A DNA stretch of 34,772 nt from Nitrospiraceae bacterium. Its GTDB lineage: Bacteria; Nitrospirota; Nitrospiria; Nitrospirales; Nitrospiraceae. The stretch is from positions 1 to 34,772 of the forward strand of contig CAKKRK010000191.1 in assembly GCA_919902665.1 (NCBI GenBank), written 5' to 3'. Under the pieces are notes generated by a model. The model made no database searches and was not told where the DNA came from. It worked only from the letters and a program-made list of their open reading frames with translations. Position numbers and translations under genes: made by a program. This document shows positions 8,473 through 16,925 of the stretch, in pieces (the stretch's first letter is position 1; each line of letters begins with the position of its first letter).

Positions 8473-9128
8473 GACCCGGTCGACATAGCCGCAATCATCT
8501 GCTCCACTACTTGATCAGGGCTCAGGGTAGACGTATCGATGAATCGTGCGTCATCTGCTGGAACCAATGGATCGATCGAACGGGTCCGATCGCGCTGGTC
8601 TCGGTCCGACAGATCTTGAGACGTGGCTTCAACCGTCTCCCCACGGCCCACGGCAACCAATTCACGGTGTCGTCGCGCGACTCGTACCGTCGCATCTGCC
8701 TCTAAGAAAAACTTGAACGGCGCAGAGGGAAACACCTTTGTGCCGATATCCCGTCCCTCCGCAACCACTGACCCTCGTTGGCTGATCTGACGCTGGATCG
8801 GTAACAGCCATTCACGGACGGCGGGGATAACAGACACAATAGAAGCTGCCGTCGTGACTTCGGGCGTACGAAGATCCCTTGTCACGTCCAAGCCATCGAC
8901 CAAGACCTGCACCAGGCCCTGTTGAAACTGCATGTGAATCGAGGTGGCTGGGAGAAGTGTCGTCACCTGCGCCTGATCAGTCGGATGGATCCTCGACTGC
9001 AAGATTTTCCATGCGAGGGCTCGGTACAGTGCCCCTGTATCAAGATAGAGGTAGCCAAGACGAGCCGCCAATAATTTGGCTACTGTACTCTTGCCCACCC
9101 CTGCTGGTCCATCAATCGCGATAATCAC
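8469..9128 (-). CDS. cmk: Cytidylate kinase
   Basis: Phosphorylates CMP and dCMP with ATP, recycling pyrimidine nucleotides. The Walker A loop GPAGVGKST starts at residue 7 and is followed by the substrate helix LDTGALYRA. EGRDIGTKVFP is the conserved CMP-binding stretch, and DQRDRTRSIDPLVPADDA is the C-terminal lid/signature. The length of 219 residues is standard. It lies 44 bases after aroA and overlaps plsC by 4 bases, in the aroA-cmk-rpsA order known from other bacterial supraoperons. Confidence 0.97.
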   Translation of the reverse strand: MIIAIDGPAGVGKSTVAKLLAARLGYLYLDTGALYRALAWKILQSRIHPTDQAQVTTLLPATSIHMQFQQGLVQVLVDGLDVTRDLRTPEVTTAASIVSVIPAVREWLLPIQRQISQRGSVVAEGRDIGTKVFPSAPFKFFLEADATVRVARRHRELVAVGRGETVEATSQDLSDRDQRDRTRSIDPLVPADDARFIDTSTLSPDQVVEQMIAAMSTGS

Positions 9129-9172
9129 TCAGTCCCCTTACTTCTCGAACCGTATCGTTTGTCCCACCACTC

Positions 9173-10498
9173 TCACCCAGGTTGGGTCAACAGATTGGTG
9201 AGTGTCTTTTCAAAGTTTGGAAATGACGTGTCCACGCAGCTCGTATCAGCAATTGTCATACTCTGCTCCGCCGTCAGCCCACCGATGGCGAGAGACATGG
9301 CCACACGATGGTCTCCATGGCTTTGGGCCTTGCCCGCCGCGTTCAGCCTGCCGTTCTCTCCTCCTTGGCCTAATCCACGGATGATCATCCCGTCAGGCCG
9401 TTCTTCGATAAGCGCTCCCATAGCCTGCAACTCGCGACTCATGGTCGCAATCCGGTCGCTCTCTTTGACTCGCAGTTCCTCGGCTCCGGAAATCACCGTA
9501 TCCCCCTCCGCCACAGAAGCAGCCACACACAGCACGGGAAATTCATCGATCGTCTTCGGGATAAGATCATGACCGATGGTCACGCCTTTCAGTGCGGATG
9601 ACTTCACGCGGAGATCCGCAACCGGTTCGCCGGCCGCTTCTCGCAAACCCAGAACCTGAATGTCGGCTCCCATCTTCCTCATGACATCAATGAGACCGGT
9701 TCTGGTTGGATTCATGCCGACATTGTAAATGGTGATATCAGACCCCTGTACAATCGTCGCGCCGACGATGAGAAATGCGGCTGCCGAGAAATCACCAGGA
9801 ATGGTCACATGAACGCCTCGCCATCCGACCGATGGTCGTCCATGCAAGACCAGCACACCGTCTTCTTCTCTCGCAAGAGGGATTCCAAAGAACTGAAACA
9901 TCCGCTCAGTATGGTCTCGTGAGAGACGTGGTTCCCGATACCGAGTCGTCCCTTCAGCAAAGAGGCCCGCGAGCAGGATCGACGACTTAATCTGTGCGCT
10001 GGCCACGGGGGAGGCGTACTCAATAGCGTGGAGGGCTGCCCCTGTAATCGCCAATGGCGCCAGCTCTCCTCCCTTACGGCCTCCAATAGCCGCCCCCATC
10101 TCGCGCAGCGGCTTGACGACCCGGCCCATAGGACGCCGTCTGATCGATTCATCGCCCGTGAGGATCGAGAAAAAATCCTGTCCGGCCAGGAGGCCCGTGA
10201 GTAGACGGATGCCGGTCCCAGAATTACCGCAATCGATCGGGCCAGTCGGTTCAGAGAGCCCCCAAAACCCCTTCCCGCAGACAGTTAATTCGGTCGGAGT
10301 CTGGGTAATAGGAATCCCCATTCCCTGAAGAGCCCTCATCGTGTTCAGACAATCCTCTCCCTGGCAGTAGCCCGTAACCGTGCTCGTCCCTTCTCCCAGT
10401 GCGGTGAGGATGATCGCCCGATGGGTGAGCGACTTGTCGCCAGGAACGGTGGTTGTTCCCTTGAGTGGCCGGCCCGGGGTGATCGTCAATGATGTCAT
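9173..10498 (-). CDS. aroA: 3-phosphoshikimate 1-carboxyvinyltransferase (EPSP synthase, class II type)
   Basis: Joins shikimate-3-phosphate and phosphoenolpyruvate in the sixth step of the shikimate pathway. The sequence carries the four class II EPSP synthase signatures: GDKS at about 20-23, SAQIK at 167-171, RDHTE at 194-198 and NPTR at 263-266. The PEP-site loop reads GNSGTGIR, with Gly at the position where the well-known glyphosate-tolerant Agrobacterium CP4 enzyme has Ala. The length of 441 residues is typical. The start overlaps the tyrA stop by 4 bases. Class assignment rests on motifs; inhibitor sensitivity is not predictable from them. Confidence 0.97.
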   Translation of the reverse strand: MTSLTITPGRPLKGTTTVPGDKSLTHRAIILTALGEGTSTVTGYCQGEDCLNTMRALQGMGIPITQTPTELTVCGKGFWGLSEPTGPIDCGNSGTGIRLLTGLLAGQDFFSILTGDESIRRRPMGRVVKPLREMGAAIGGRKGGELAPLAITGAALHAIEYASPVASAQIKSSILLAGLFAEGTTRYREPRLSRDHTERMFQFFGIPLAREEDGVLVLHGRPSVGWRGVHVTIPGDFSAAAFLIVGATIVQGSDITIYNVGMNPTRTGLIDVMRKMGADIQVLGLREAAGEPVADLRVKSSALKGVTIGHDLIPKTIDEFPVLCVAASVAEGDTVISGAEELRVKESDRIATMSRELQAMGALIEERPDGMIIRGLGQGGENGRLNAAGKAQSHGDHRVAMSLAIGGLTAEQSMTIADTSCVDTSFPNFEKTLTNLLTQPG

Positions 10499-11388
10499 GA
10501 GTGGCCCAGAGAGGAACGATTCAACTTCTCACGTTCGCCTTTGGCCCGTTCGAGCAACTTCTCGATTCCAGCAGCATCCCCAGCTTTAATCAGTTGCTTC
10601 ACGCCTTCCAAGGCCCCTACATATCTGTCGATATAGGACACTACATTATCCCGATTCCACAAGAAAATGTCTCGCCACATTTCCGGAGAGCTCCCGGCAA
10701 TCCTGGTCGTATCCCGTAAGCCTCCTCCGGAGTGACCGGCAAGATCCAATGAGGGGACCTGCTGATCGCGAAGCTCGGCCAGGGCGTTCATCAGTGCAAA
10801 GGCGGCCACATGGGGCAGATGACTGACGGCTCCCAGGATTTGGTCGTGCAGATGTGGATCCATCGTTAAGACAATCGAACCGGCTTCTTCCCACAGTTGC
10901 CTCACCCGATCAAGTGCCGCCGGATCTGTTCGTGTTGTCGGCGTCAGAATACAACGTGCGCCCTTGAATAGTTGATCGGACCCGGCCGCGACTCCCGTCT
11001 TTTCTTTTCCCGCGATGGGATGGGCCCCGACAAAGTGCACGCCTGCGGGCATCGCCGCTTCCGACCGTTCAACCAAGGTGCCTTTCACACTGCCCACATC
11101 ACTGACGATCGCAGCGGGAGCAAGGCAATGGGCCCATTCATGGAGGTGTCGCTCATACGTATCGACCGGTGTTGCAAGCACCACCAAATCCGCTCCACGC
11201 ACACCCTCTTGAGGATCAGCCACGTATCGATCGATCGCACCTAACGCAACTGCAGTCTTGAGGTTTTCGACACGACGGCCGACACCGACGACGTGATCAG
11301 CCAAGGCCTTCCTCCGGAGGATCATCCCGAGTGATCCACCGATCAGCCCCACACCAATGATGGCAACCTGTTTGAAATGAACGGCCAT
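10495..11388 (-). CDS. tyrA: Prephenate dehydrogenase
   Basis: Oxidatively decarboxylates prephenate (or arogenate) on the way to tyrosine. An N-terminal Rossmann fold shows GVGLIGGSLG at about residues 11-20, followed by VVGVGRR. FVGAHPIAGKEKTGVAAG holds the catalytic-site His, and the ILGAVSHLPHVAAFAL helix is the second substrate-binding signature. At 297 residues it is a stand-alone dehydrogenase without a fused chorismate mutase or ACT domain, so tyrosine feedback, if present, is not through an ACT domain. It starts 7 bases after aroF and overlaps aroA by 4 bases. Specificity for prephenate versus arogenate is undecided. Confidence 0.95.
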   Translation of the reverse strand: MAVHFKQVAIIGVGLIGGSLGMILRRKALADHVVGVGRRVENLKTAVALGAIDRYVADPQEGVRGADLVVLATPVDTYERHLHEWAHCLAPAAIVSDVGSVKGTLVERSEAAMPAGVHFVGAHPIAGKEKTGVAAGSDQLFKGARCILTPTTRTDPAALDRVRQLWEEAGSIVLTMDPHLHDQILGAVSHLPHVAAFALMNALAELRDQQVPSLDLAGHSGGGLRDTTRIAGSSPEMWRDIFLWNRDNVVSYIDRYVGALEGVKQLIKAGDAAGIEKLLERAKGEREKLNRSSLGHS

Positions 11389-11395
11389 ACTGGCT

Positions 11396-12409
11396 TTACA
11401 GCTCTCTGTCTACAGCTTTCGCGATTTTCTTGAGATCAGCCATCAAGGCTTTGAACTTCGAGGGCTTGATGGATTCTTCACCATCACACAGCGCACACTC
11501 AGGGTTCGAGTGAACTTCGATGAGCAGGCCATCGGCACCAGCCGCGACCGCCGCTTTTGACATCGGAGCCACTAGATCCCACTTTCCCGTGGCATGGCTG
11601 GGGTCAACGATGACCGGGAGATGCGAGAGCTCTTTTAATGTTGGAATAGCCGCGAGATCCAGTGTATTGCGATATTGCGTTTCGAACGTACGGATGCCCC
11701 GTTCACACAACATCACGTTCTGGTTACCGCGAGACATGATGTATTCGGCCGACAGAAGAAACTCCTTGATTGTCGCCGACAGGCCCCGTTTCAAGAGCAC
11801 CGGCTTATCGTACGCGCCGACCTCCTTGAGAAGCTCGAAGTTCTGCATGTTCCGCGCGCCGATCTGAATAATGTCCGCCTTCTCGAGAAAGAGCTCGATG
11901 TCCCTGGTGTCAAGAATCTCACTGACAACCGGCAACCCCGTTTGCTTCCTGGCTTCAACCAAATAGTCGAGCCCTTCACGACCCAACCCTTGAAAGGAAT
12001 ACGGTGATGTTCTGGGCTTATAGGCTCCACCACGAAGAATCGTGGCCCCAGAAGCCTTCACCTCATGTGCGATCCCCACCGTGAGCTCCAGTCGCTCGAC
12101 CGCACAGGGTCCCGCCATGATGACAAGTTGTTTGGCGCCGATTTTGACACCACCGACATCGATGATCGTCGATTCCTTCTTAAACTCACGGCTGACCAGT
12201 TTCCACGGTGCCAAGATCGGCAGAACACTTTCTACCCCGGGGAGCGCCGTCAAGGGCTGATTGTGCAGGATCCGGTCATCACCGATGACACCGATAATAG
12301 TGCGTTCCTGGCCCGTGGAGATTTGCGATTTTAAGCCAAGATCCCGCAGCCGGTCGATAATGTGATCAACTTCACTTTCCGAAGCTTCTGGTTTCAACAC
12401 AATGATCAT
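11396..12409 (-). CDS. aroF: 3-deoxy-7-phosphoheptulonate synthase (DAHP synthase, type I-beta)
   Basis: First committed step of aromatic synthesis, condensing PEP with erythrose-4-phosphate. An N-terminal ferredoxin-like regulatory domain (about residues 1-70, starting [10 protein letters not shown]) precedes the TIM barrel, the arrangement of the Thermotoga enzyme, in which this domain mediates tyrosine/phenylalanine inhibition. Barrel signatures include [37 protein letters not shown] and [11 protein letters not shown]; they supply the PEP-binding and metal-binding residues. The length of 337 residues fits. It lies 19 bases after hisC and 7 bases before tyrA. Confidence 0.97.
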   Translation of the reverse strand: MIIVLKPEASESEVDHIIDRLRDLGLKSQISTGQERTIIGVIGDDRILHNQPLTALPGVESVLPILAPWKLVSREFKKESTIIDVGGVKIGAKQLVIMAGPCAVERLELTVGIAHEVKASGATILRGGAYKPRTSPYSFQGLGREGLDYLVEARKQTGLPVVSEILDTRDIELFLEKADIIQIGARNMQNFELLKEVGAYDKPVLLKRGLSATIKEFLLSAEYIMSRGNQNVMLCERGIRTFETQYRNTLDLAAIPTLKELSHLPVIVDPSHATGKWDLVAPMSKAAVAAGADGLLIEVHSNPECALCDGEESIKPSKFKALMADLKKIAKAVDREL

Positions 12410-12428
12410 AATTCCCTCACTCTATTTC

Positions 12429-13514
12429 TTACCTGCCTCCATCCAAGACGTTCTTGAGAGCCTGGAGGAAGGCAACATTTTCGTCCGGTTGACCGATGGT
12501 GACGCGAATCATGGCTCCCTCGATATGCCGCACAATAATCCCCTTTCGCAGCAGTGCGTCGAACACCCGTCGCCCATCCTGTTTCGCATCAAAGTAGAGA
12601 AAGTTCGCTTCACTCGGGATCGAAGTTATTCCGAGCGCGCGCAGCCCTTGTTCCATCTGCACCATCCCAGCCTCGTTGACGGCCCGGCTCTTGGCCACAT
12701 GCTCGTCATCGACCAAAGCAGCCAGTGCGGCCTTCTGGGCCAGACTGTTGGCATTGAATGGCGGCCGAATCCTGTTCAGGAAGTCGATCACCTCGGTGGT
12801 GCTGATGCCGTATCCAATTCGTAGCCCCGCCAGTCCATAGATCTTGGAGAAGGTCCGCAAGACAATCGCGTTCCGCCCCTGCTTCACATAGGCCAGCGCA
12901 TCGGGGAATTGCGGATTGCGGACATACTCGAAATAGGCTTCGTCGAACACCACGATGACATCCTTAGGCACGTTGGCCATGAGGCGATCGACCGCTTCCG
13001 CCGAGACCATTGTCCCGGTGGGATTGTTGGGATTACAGAGAAAGAGCAAGCGAGTCCGCGGCGTCACAGCCCGTACCATCGACTCAAGGTCATGAGTCCA
13101 ATTGGCAAGAGGCACGACCACCGGTTTGCCGTGGACAGCGGTGACCTCCATCTTATAGATCACGAACGTGTGATCGGCCATGATGGCTTCATCGCCAGGC
13201 GTCAAGAACGTCCTGGCCAACAACCCGAGAATCTCGTCCGACCCATTGCCCAAAATGACTTGCTCACGCCCCACTTTCCAACGATCAGCAAGGGCCTGCC
13301 GAAGCTGATAGGCCCCACCGTCTGGATATCGATGCAGCATATCCTGCGCACCGGTCAACGCGGCCAAGGCCTTCGGTGAAGGGCCGAGCGGATTCTCGTT
13401 GGAAGCAAGTTTGATCACGCGGGTGAGCCCAAGCTCACGCTGAAGCTCATCGATTGGTTTACCAGGAACGTACGGGCTCAGAGATCGGATATCGGGATGG
13501 ACGTGCAGTGCCAT
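12429..13514 (-). CDS. hisC: Histidinol-phosphate aminotransferase family (HisC; aromatic aminotransferase likely)
   Basis: PLP-dependent fold-type I aminotransferase. The cofactor lysine is K224 in RTFSKIYGLAGLRIGYG; other family marks are LASNENPLGPSP near 36-47, CNPNNPTG at 160-167 and FDEAYFEY at 190-197. The length of 361 residues is standard for HisC. No other histidine gene is near. It lies between pheA (2-base gap) and aroF, as does the HisH-b/HisC homologue in other aromatic supraoperons, where it is thought to serve as an aromatic aminotransferase. Substrate use in vivo is therefore inferred to include phenylpyruvate/4-hydroxyphenylpyruvate, with histidinol phosphate possible. Confidence 0.94.
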   Translation of the reverse strand: MALHVHPDIRSLSPYVPGKPIDELQRELGLTRVIKLASNENPLGPSPKALAALTGAQDMLHRYPDGGAYQLRQALADRWKVGREQVILGNGSDEILGLLARTFLTPGDEAIMADHTFVIYKMEVTAVHGKPVVVPLANWTHDLESMVRAVTPRTRLLFLCNPNNPTGTMVSAEAVDRLMANVPKDVIVVFDEAYFEYVRNPQFPDALAYVKQGRNAIVLRTFSKIYGLAGLRIGYGISTTEVIDFLNRIRPPFNANSLAQKAALAALVDDEHVAKSRAVNEAGMVQMEQGLRALGITSIPSEANFLYFDAKQDGRRVFDALLRKGIIVRHIEGAMIRVTIGQPDENVAFLQALKNVLDGGR

Positions 13515-13516
13515 GA

Positions 13517-14593
13517 TCAGTCGTGAACCGGGTAGGAGCCTAAAATCTTCATAAAGAGGCAGCGAGCCTTCACCTCTTCAATTGCCCTATTCACGCGCTC
13601 CTCACTCCTATGCCCCTCAACATCCACAAAGAAAATATACTCCCACGCTTTGCGCTGGGAGGGACGGGATTCTATCTTGGTCATATTGAGTCCGTGGGAA
13701 GCGAACGGGCGGAGCAGATCATAGAGTGCGCCAACTTTATCTTTCACCGATAACATCACCGACGTCTTATCTTTCCCTGTTCGCTCTGACGGCTTCTGCG
13801 ACAGGACTAAAAAGCGGGTGAAATTATTGAGGTTATCCTCAATACGGGCCTTAATCACTTTCAGCCCATAGAGCTGGCTGGCCAATTCCGATGCAATAGC
13901 TGCCGAGGCTGGCTCATCGATGCACAGCTCGGCAGCCCGCGCCGTGCTTGCCACTTCAACCGCTGGCACATGCGGAAGATTGGTTTCGAGCCAGTTTCGG
14001 CATTGAGCAAGGGCATGTGGATGAGAATTGATTTTCTTCACATCCTCGATAAGACCAGACTTCGATAGAAGGTGGTGTGAGACCTCCTGAAGAATCTCTC
14101 CATAGATCAGCAGGTTGGAATCGATAAACATGTCGAGGGTGTGATTCACGACACCCTCCGTAGTGTTTTCGATTGGCACTACCCCGAAATTGGCCCGGCC
14201 TCGCTCGACCTCGCTGAAGACCTCTTTAATACTATAGACAGGCACATACTGGACGGACGACCCGAATTTCTGCATGCAGGCCATGTGCGTAAAGGTGGCT
14301 CGCGGCCCCAAATACGCGACCTTCTGGGGAGCCTCAAGCGACAAGGAAGCCGACATGATTTCTCGATAGACTGATCGGATGGCCTCGCTGGGGAAAGGGC
14401 CACTGTTGAGTTTCGTGAGTCGTTCGATGATCTCAGCCTCCCGACCCGCAGTATGGAGGTTGGCATCAGCATTTTTTTCTTTCTTGATTCTTCCAATTTC
14501 GATGACGCTCTTCGACCGCTCATTGAGCAGTCGAATAATTTCGTCATCGATCCGATCGATTTCCTTACGATATTCAGGCATATCTTTGGGCAT
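13517..14593 (-). CDS. pheA: Bifunctional chorismate mutase / prephenate dehydratase (P-protein)
   Basis: Converts chorismate to prephenate and then to phenylpyruvate. An AroQ-type chorismate mutase occupies about the first 85 residues (RKEIDRIDDEIIRLLNERS...EIGRIKK). The prephenate dehydratase domain follows (VAYLGPRATFTHMA through NNFTRFLVL, which holds the catalytic TRF). A C-terminal ACT domain carries the GAL-type and ESRP motifs for phenylalanine feedback. The ATG at 14593 gives 358 residues; an in-frame GTG at 14614 is an alternative and neither has a strong ribosome site. It is the first gene of the aromatic supraoperon, downstream of the promoter at 14677-14706. Confidence 0.95.
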   Translation of the reverse strand: MPKDMPEYRKEIDRIDDEIIRLLNERSKSVIEIGRIKKEKNADANLHTAGREAEIIERLTKLNSGPFPSEAIRSVYREIMSASLSLEAPQKVAYLGPRATFTHMACMQKFGSSVQYVPVYSIKEVFSEVERGRANFGVVPIENTTEGVVNHTLDMFIDSNLLIYGEILQEVSHHLLSKSGLIEDVKKINSHPHALAQCRNWLETNLPHVPAVEVASTARAAELCIDEPASAAIASELASQLYGLKVIKARIEDNLNNFTRFLVLSQKPSERTGKDKTSVMLSVKDKVGALYDLLRPFASHGLNMTKIESRPSQRKAWEYIFFVDVEGHRSEERVNRAIEEVKARCLFMKILGSYPVHD

Positions 14594-14614
14594 GCTGAGT
14601 CTCGCCTCGGGCAC

Positions 14615-14656
14615 CTACTTGCAGGAGGGATTTCCCATCCCCGTCAGGGATAGTAG
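14615..14656 (-). promoter_or_regulatory. Possible structured leader of the pheA operon
   Basis: In the inferred 5' leader of pheA (minus strand) an outer stem CTACT/AGTAG at the two ends of this interval could enclose two small hairpins, TCCC-tgac-GGGGA and GGGA-aa-TCCC. The interval ends just before the alternative GTG start. No leader peptide rich in Phe or Tyr is visible, so ordinary attenuation is not supported. Structure inferred by eye only. Confidence 0.25.
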
Positions 14657-14676
14657 ATCATGGAAACAAGTGGGGA

Positions 14677-14706
14677 ATTCTACAGGAACGATTGAATCTA
14701 TTGCAA
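14677..14706 (-). promoter_or_regulatory. Putative promoter of the aromatic/rpsA supraoperon
   Basis: On the minus strand TTGCAA (14706-14701) and TAGAAT (14682-14677, five of six matches) are separated by an 18-base spacer. Transcription would start about 75 bases before pheA. Downstream gene gaps are at most about 56 bases, so this could drive everything down to the PCP_red gene; internal promoters, for example before rpsA, are likely but not seen. Confidence 0.5.
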
Positions 14707-14754
14707 GGATAGCGCTTGGATATCAGGAGCTTGAAACGTTAGAACGCCCGAGGT

Positions 14755-15759
14755 TTACATCAGCAATTGAGCAGGACGCTTAAAGTGATCGTAGGCCAAA
14801 CGAGTCACTTGCCGACCACGACCGGTACGATCCAGAAAGCCAGCTTGGATCAGGTAGGGCTCATACACATCCTCGATTGTGCCCTTGTCTTCTTGAACAG
14901 CGGCAGCCAAGGACTCCACTCCGACCGGTCCTCCATTGAACTTTTCGATGATCGTGAGAAGGATTTTCCGATCCATATCGTCGAAACCCGCCTCATCGAC
15001 CCCGACCCAAGCTAACCCCTCCTTGGCCACCTGTTCGGTAATATGCCCGTCCGCCTTAATTTGGGCATAGTCTCTGATGCGCTTAATCAGCCGATTCACA
15101 ATTCGTGGTGTTCCACGGGCTCGGCGTGATATTTCAGCAGCGCCTGCCCGGTCAATCCCAACCCCTAAGACTCCGGCCGAGCGCGTGACAATCAACTCCA
15201 GCTCGGATGGCCCATAGAACTCCAGCCGATAGACTAAGCCGAATCGGTCCCGCAGTGGGGAGGTAAGGGAACCGGCCCTGGTCGTCGCGCCCACAAGCGT
15301 AAAGGGCGGCAGATCAAGCTTGACGGTCCTCGTGGCAGGCCCCTGTCCAATGACCAGATCAAGCTGAAAGTCCTCCATCGCCGGATAGAGCGCCTCTTCA
15401 ACAGACGCAGGCAGGCGATGAATCTCATCGATAAAGAGCACATCATATTCCTGAAGATTGGTTAGAATCGCCGCCAAGTCACCGGCATGGGCTAGGACCA
15501 GCCCTGACGTCGAGCGCAAGGCCGCGCCCATTTCTTTTGCAATAATGTGCGCGATGGTCGTCTTCCCGAGACCAGGTGGTCCGTAGAAGATGGCGTGGTC
15601 GAGCGCCTCACCCCGCTGCTTGGCCGCTTCGATACAGACTCGCAGCGACCCCTTCATTTTCTCTTGGCCGACATACTCATCCAGCGTCTGAGGTCGAAGA
15701 ACATTCTCCTGACCCCGCTCTTCATCCATGGCGCGATTGGTCACGACCCGCTCGGTCAT
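14755..15759 (-). CDS. ruvB: Holliday junction branch migration ATPase RuvB
   Basis: Hexameric AAA+ motor that drives Holliday-junction branch migration with RuvA. Walker A is GPPGLGKTT, Walker B is FIDEIHR, and [10 protein letters not shown] is sensor 1/the presensor hairpin region; the C-terminal winged helix ends near [10 protein letters not shown]. The ATG at 15759 gives 334 residues, the usual length, starting [14 protein letters not shown]. An in-frame extension to 15846 runs through the preceding gene and is rejected. It is separated from ruvA by a secreted Cys-rich protein gene, which is not the usual adjacent ruvAB arrangement. Confidence 0.97.
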   Translation of the reverse strand: MTERVVTNRAMDEERGQENVLRPQTLDEYVGQEKMKGSLRVCIEAAKQRGEALDHAIFYGPPGLGKTTIAHIIAKEMGAALRSTSGLVLAHAGDLAAILTNLQEYDVLFIDEIHRLPASVEEALYPAMEDFQLDLVIGQGPATRTVKLDLPPFTLVGATTRAGSLTSPLRDRFGLVYRLEFYGPSELELIVTRSAGVLGVGIDRAGAAEISRRARGTPRIVNRLIKRIRDYAQIKADGHITEQVAKEGLAWVGVDEAGFDDMDRKILLTIIEKFNGGPVGVESLAAAVQEDKGTIEDVYEPYLIQAGFLDRTGRGRQVTRLAYDHFKRPAQLLM

Positions 15760-15775
15760 GATACGAGACCCATGC

Positions 15776-16264
15776 CTATTTGCCCTCCGGCATCTGTTGA
15801 TACTTTGGCGGGGGCGGAAGCGTCCCTTGACCAGGCTGGGCCGCACTGCCGCAATCGGGAGGACACCGTTTATATCCCTGGGTCGAGTCTGGAAAATTTT
15901 GCTCCATTTTCCTTAACTGACATTGCGACAACCGGCCACCATCCTTGGTCCCGCACCGAGCAGGCACTGAAGAACCACCGATTTCGGCATACCCGTCGGG
16001 GCAGGATCCGCACACAGCCAGCATGTTGGCTCCCAACGGAACACATTGCACGAGCGTCGGATCGCCGTCTTTGCAGATTTCCGGAGCCTGGGTGACGCCG
16101 GTCGTCGCATATCCATCGGGACAGCTTCCACAGGTCATTCTGATGCTCTTAGGCTCTGAGGCCTCTTCTGCCAGCCCCGCGGATGACACCATGACCACGA
16201 GTGCAATCCCCATTAAGCCGTTGTACAGAAACAGTTTGGCACCATTCTTTGCGTTGAATGACAT
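15776..16264 (-). CDS. Secreted Cys-rich protein with CGSCPDGYA repeats
   Basis: A 162-residue protein with a signal peptide (hydrophobic core about 12-30, ending SSAGLAEEA). The ATG at 16264 has AAGGGGG about 7 bases upstream; a longer frame from 16300 would run into ruvA and hide the signal. The mature part has two copies of CGSCPDGYA, each followed after 12-16 residues by a Cys, an acidic-Gly turn and a QC pair, plus a third shorter Cys-Pro segment (RCPPDCG) and a Pro-rich tail. The even spacing suggests small disulfide-bonded or metal-binding modules in the periplasm or outside. It sits between ruvA (4-base gap) and ruvB (16-base gap), where it has no obvious logical partner. Family not recognised. 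Confidence 0.8.
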   Translation of the reverse strand: MSFNAKNGAKLFLYNGLMGIALVVMVSSAGLAEEASEPKSIRMTCGSCPDGYATTGVTQAPEICKDGDPTLVQCVPLGANMLAVCGSCPDGYAEIGGSSVPARCGTKDGGRLSQCQLRKMEQNFPDSTQGYKRCPPDCGSAAQPGQGTLPPPPKYQQMPEGK

Positions 16265-16268
16265 CAGC

Positions 16269-16877
16269 TTACCCCCTTCCAAGCTCCTTGAGCCCTTCAC
16301 GAATGAGCTCCTTCAACGCCAACGAGCCTGTCGCAGCCTTTGTGGCCCGCTTTAAGGCTTCCTTGGCATCCTGGGCACGATAGCCCAAGTTTATCAGAGC
16401 GGAGAGGGCGTCCTCATACGGGCCATCCACGGCGGAGGTGTCAGCAGTCGCAAGCCGAGACGAACCACCCTGGATTTTGCCGACCTTATCCTTCAGTTCA
16501 AGCACAATGCGGCCTGCCGATTTCTTGCCGATGCCTGGAACAGTCGCCAGCTTCTCGACATCCTCGGTTTGGATCGCATGGACCAGATCCGTGATCGGCA
16601 AACTCGAGAGCACGCTAAGCGCCAACTTCGGTCCGATCCCCGACACGCTGGTCAGCAGCAAAAACAACTCCTTCTCGCTTTGCGAGAGAAAGCCGAAAAG
16701 CTGGATCGCATCTTCCCGGAGATGCGTGTGAATATTCAGCGCGGTAACTTCGTCAAGATTCGGGAGGGCGTAATAGGTGCTGAGTGGAATATGAACTTCG
16801 TACCCGACCCCTTGCACATCAAGCGTGAGGTGGGTAGGTGCCTTGAATGCCAACCGCCCCGTGAGAAAGGCGATCAT
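16269..16877 (-). CDS. ruvA: Holliday junction DNA helicase subunit RuvA
   Basis: Binds four-way junctions and loads RuvB. The N-terminal OB fold begins MIAFLTGRL. Two helix-hairpin-helix motifs follow (VSGIGPKLALSVLSSL and VPGIGKKSAGRIVLEL). A flexible acidic linker leads to the C-terminal RuvB-binding domain (YEDALSALINLGYRAQDAKEAL). The length of 202 residues is normal. It lies 48 bases downstream of yebC; the ruvC gene usually found at this spot is absent. Confidence 0.97.
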   Translation of the reverse strand: MIAFLTGRLAFKAPTHLTLDVQGVGYEVHIPLSTYYALPNLDEVTALNIHTHLREDAIQLFGFLSQSEKELFLLLTSVSGIGPKLALSVLSSLPITDLVHAIQTEDVEKLATVPGIGKKSAGRIVLELKDKVGKIQGGSSRLATADTSAVDGPYEDALSALINLGYRAQDAKEALKRATKAATGSLALKELIREGLKELGRG

Positions 16878-16925
16878 GTCGTCTGGTTATCCGAGTGCCA
16901 TGACGGTGCTGGTTGGCCGACCTTG

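Noticed and set aside
15760..15846. N-terminal extension of RuvB
   Set aside because: It overlaps the Cys-rich gene and is basic, non-RuvB sequence; the 334-residue form matches the family length.
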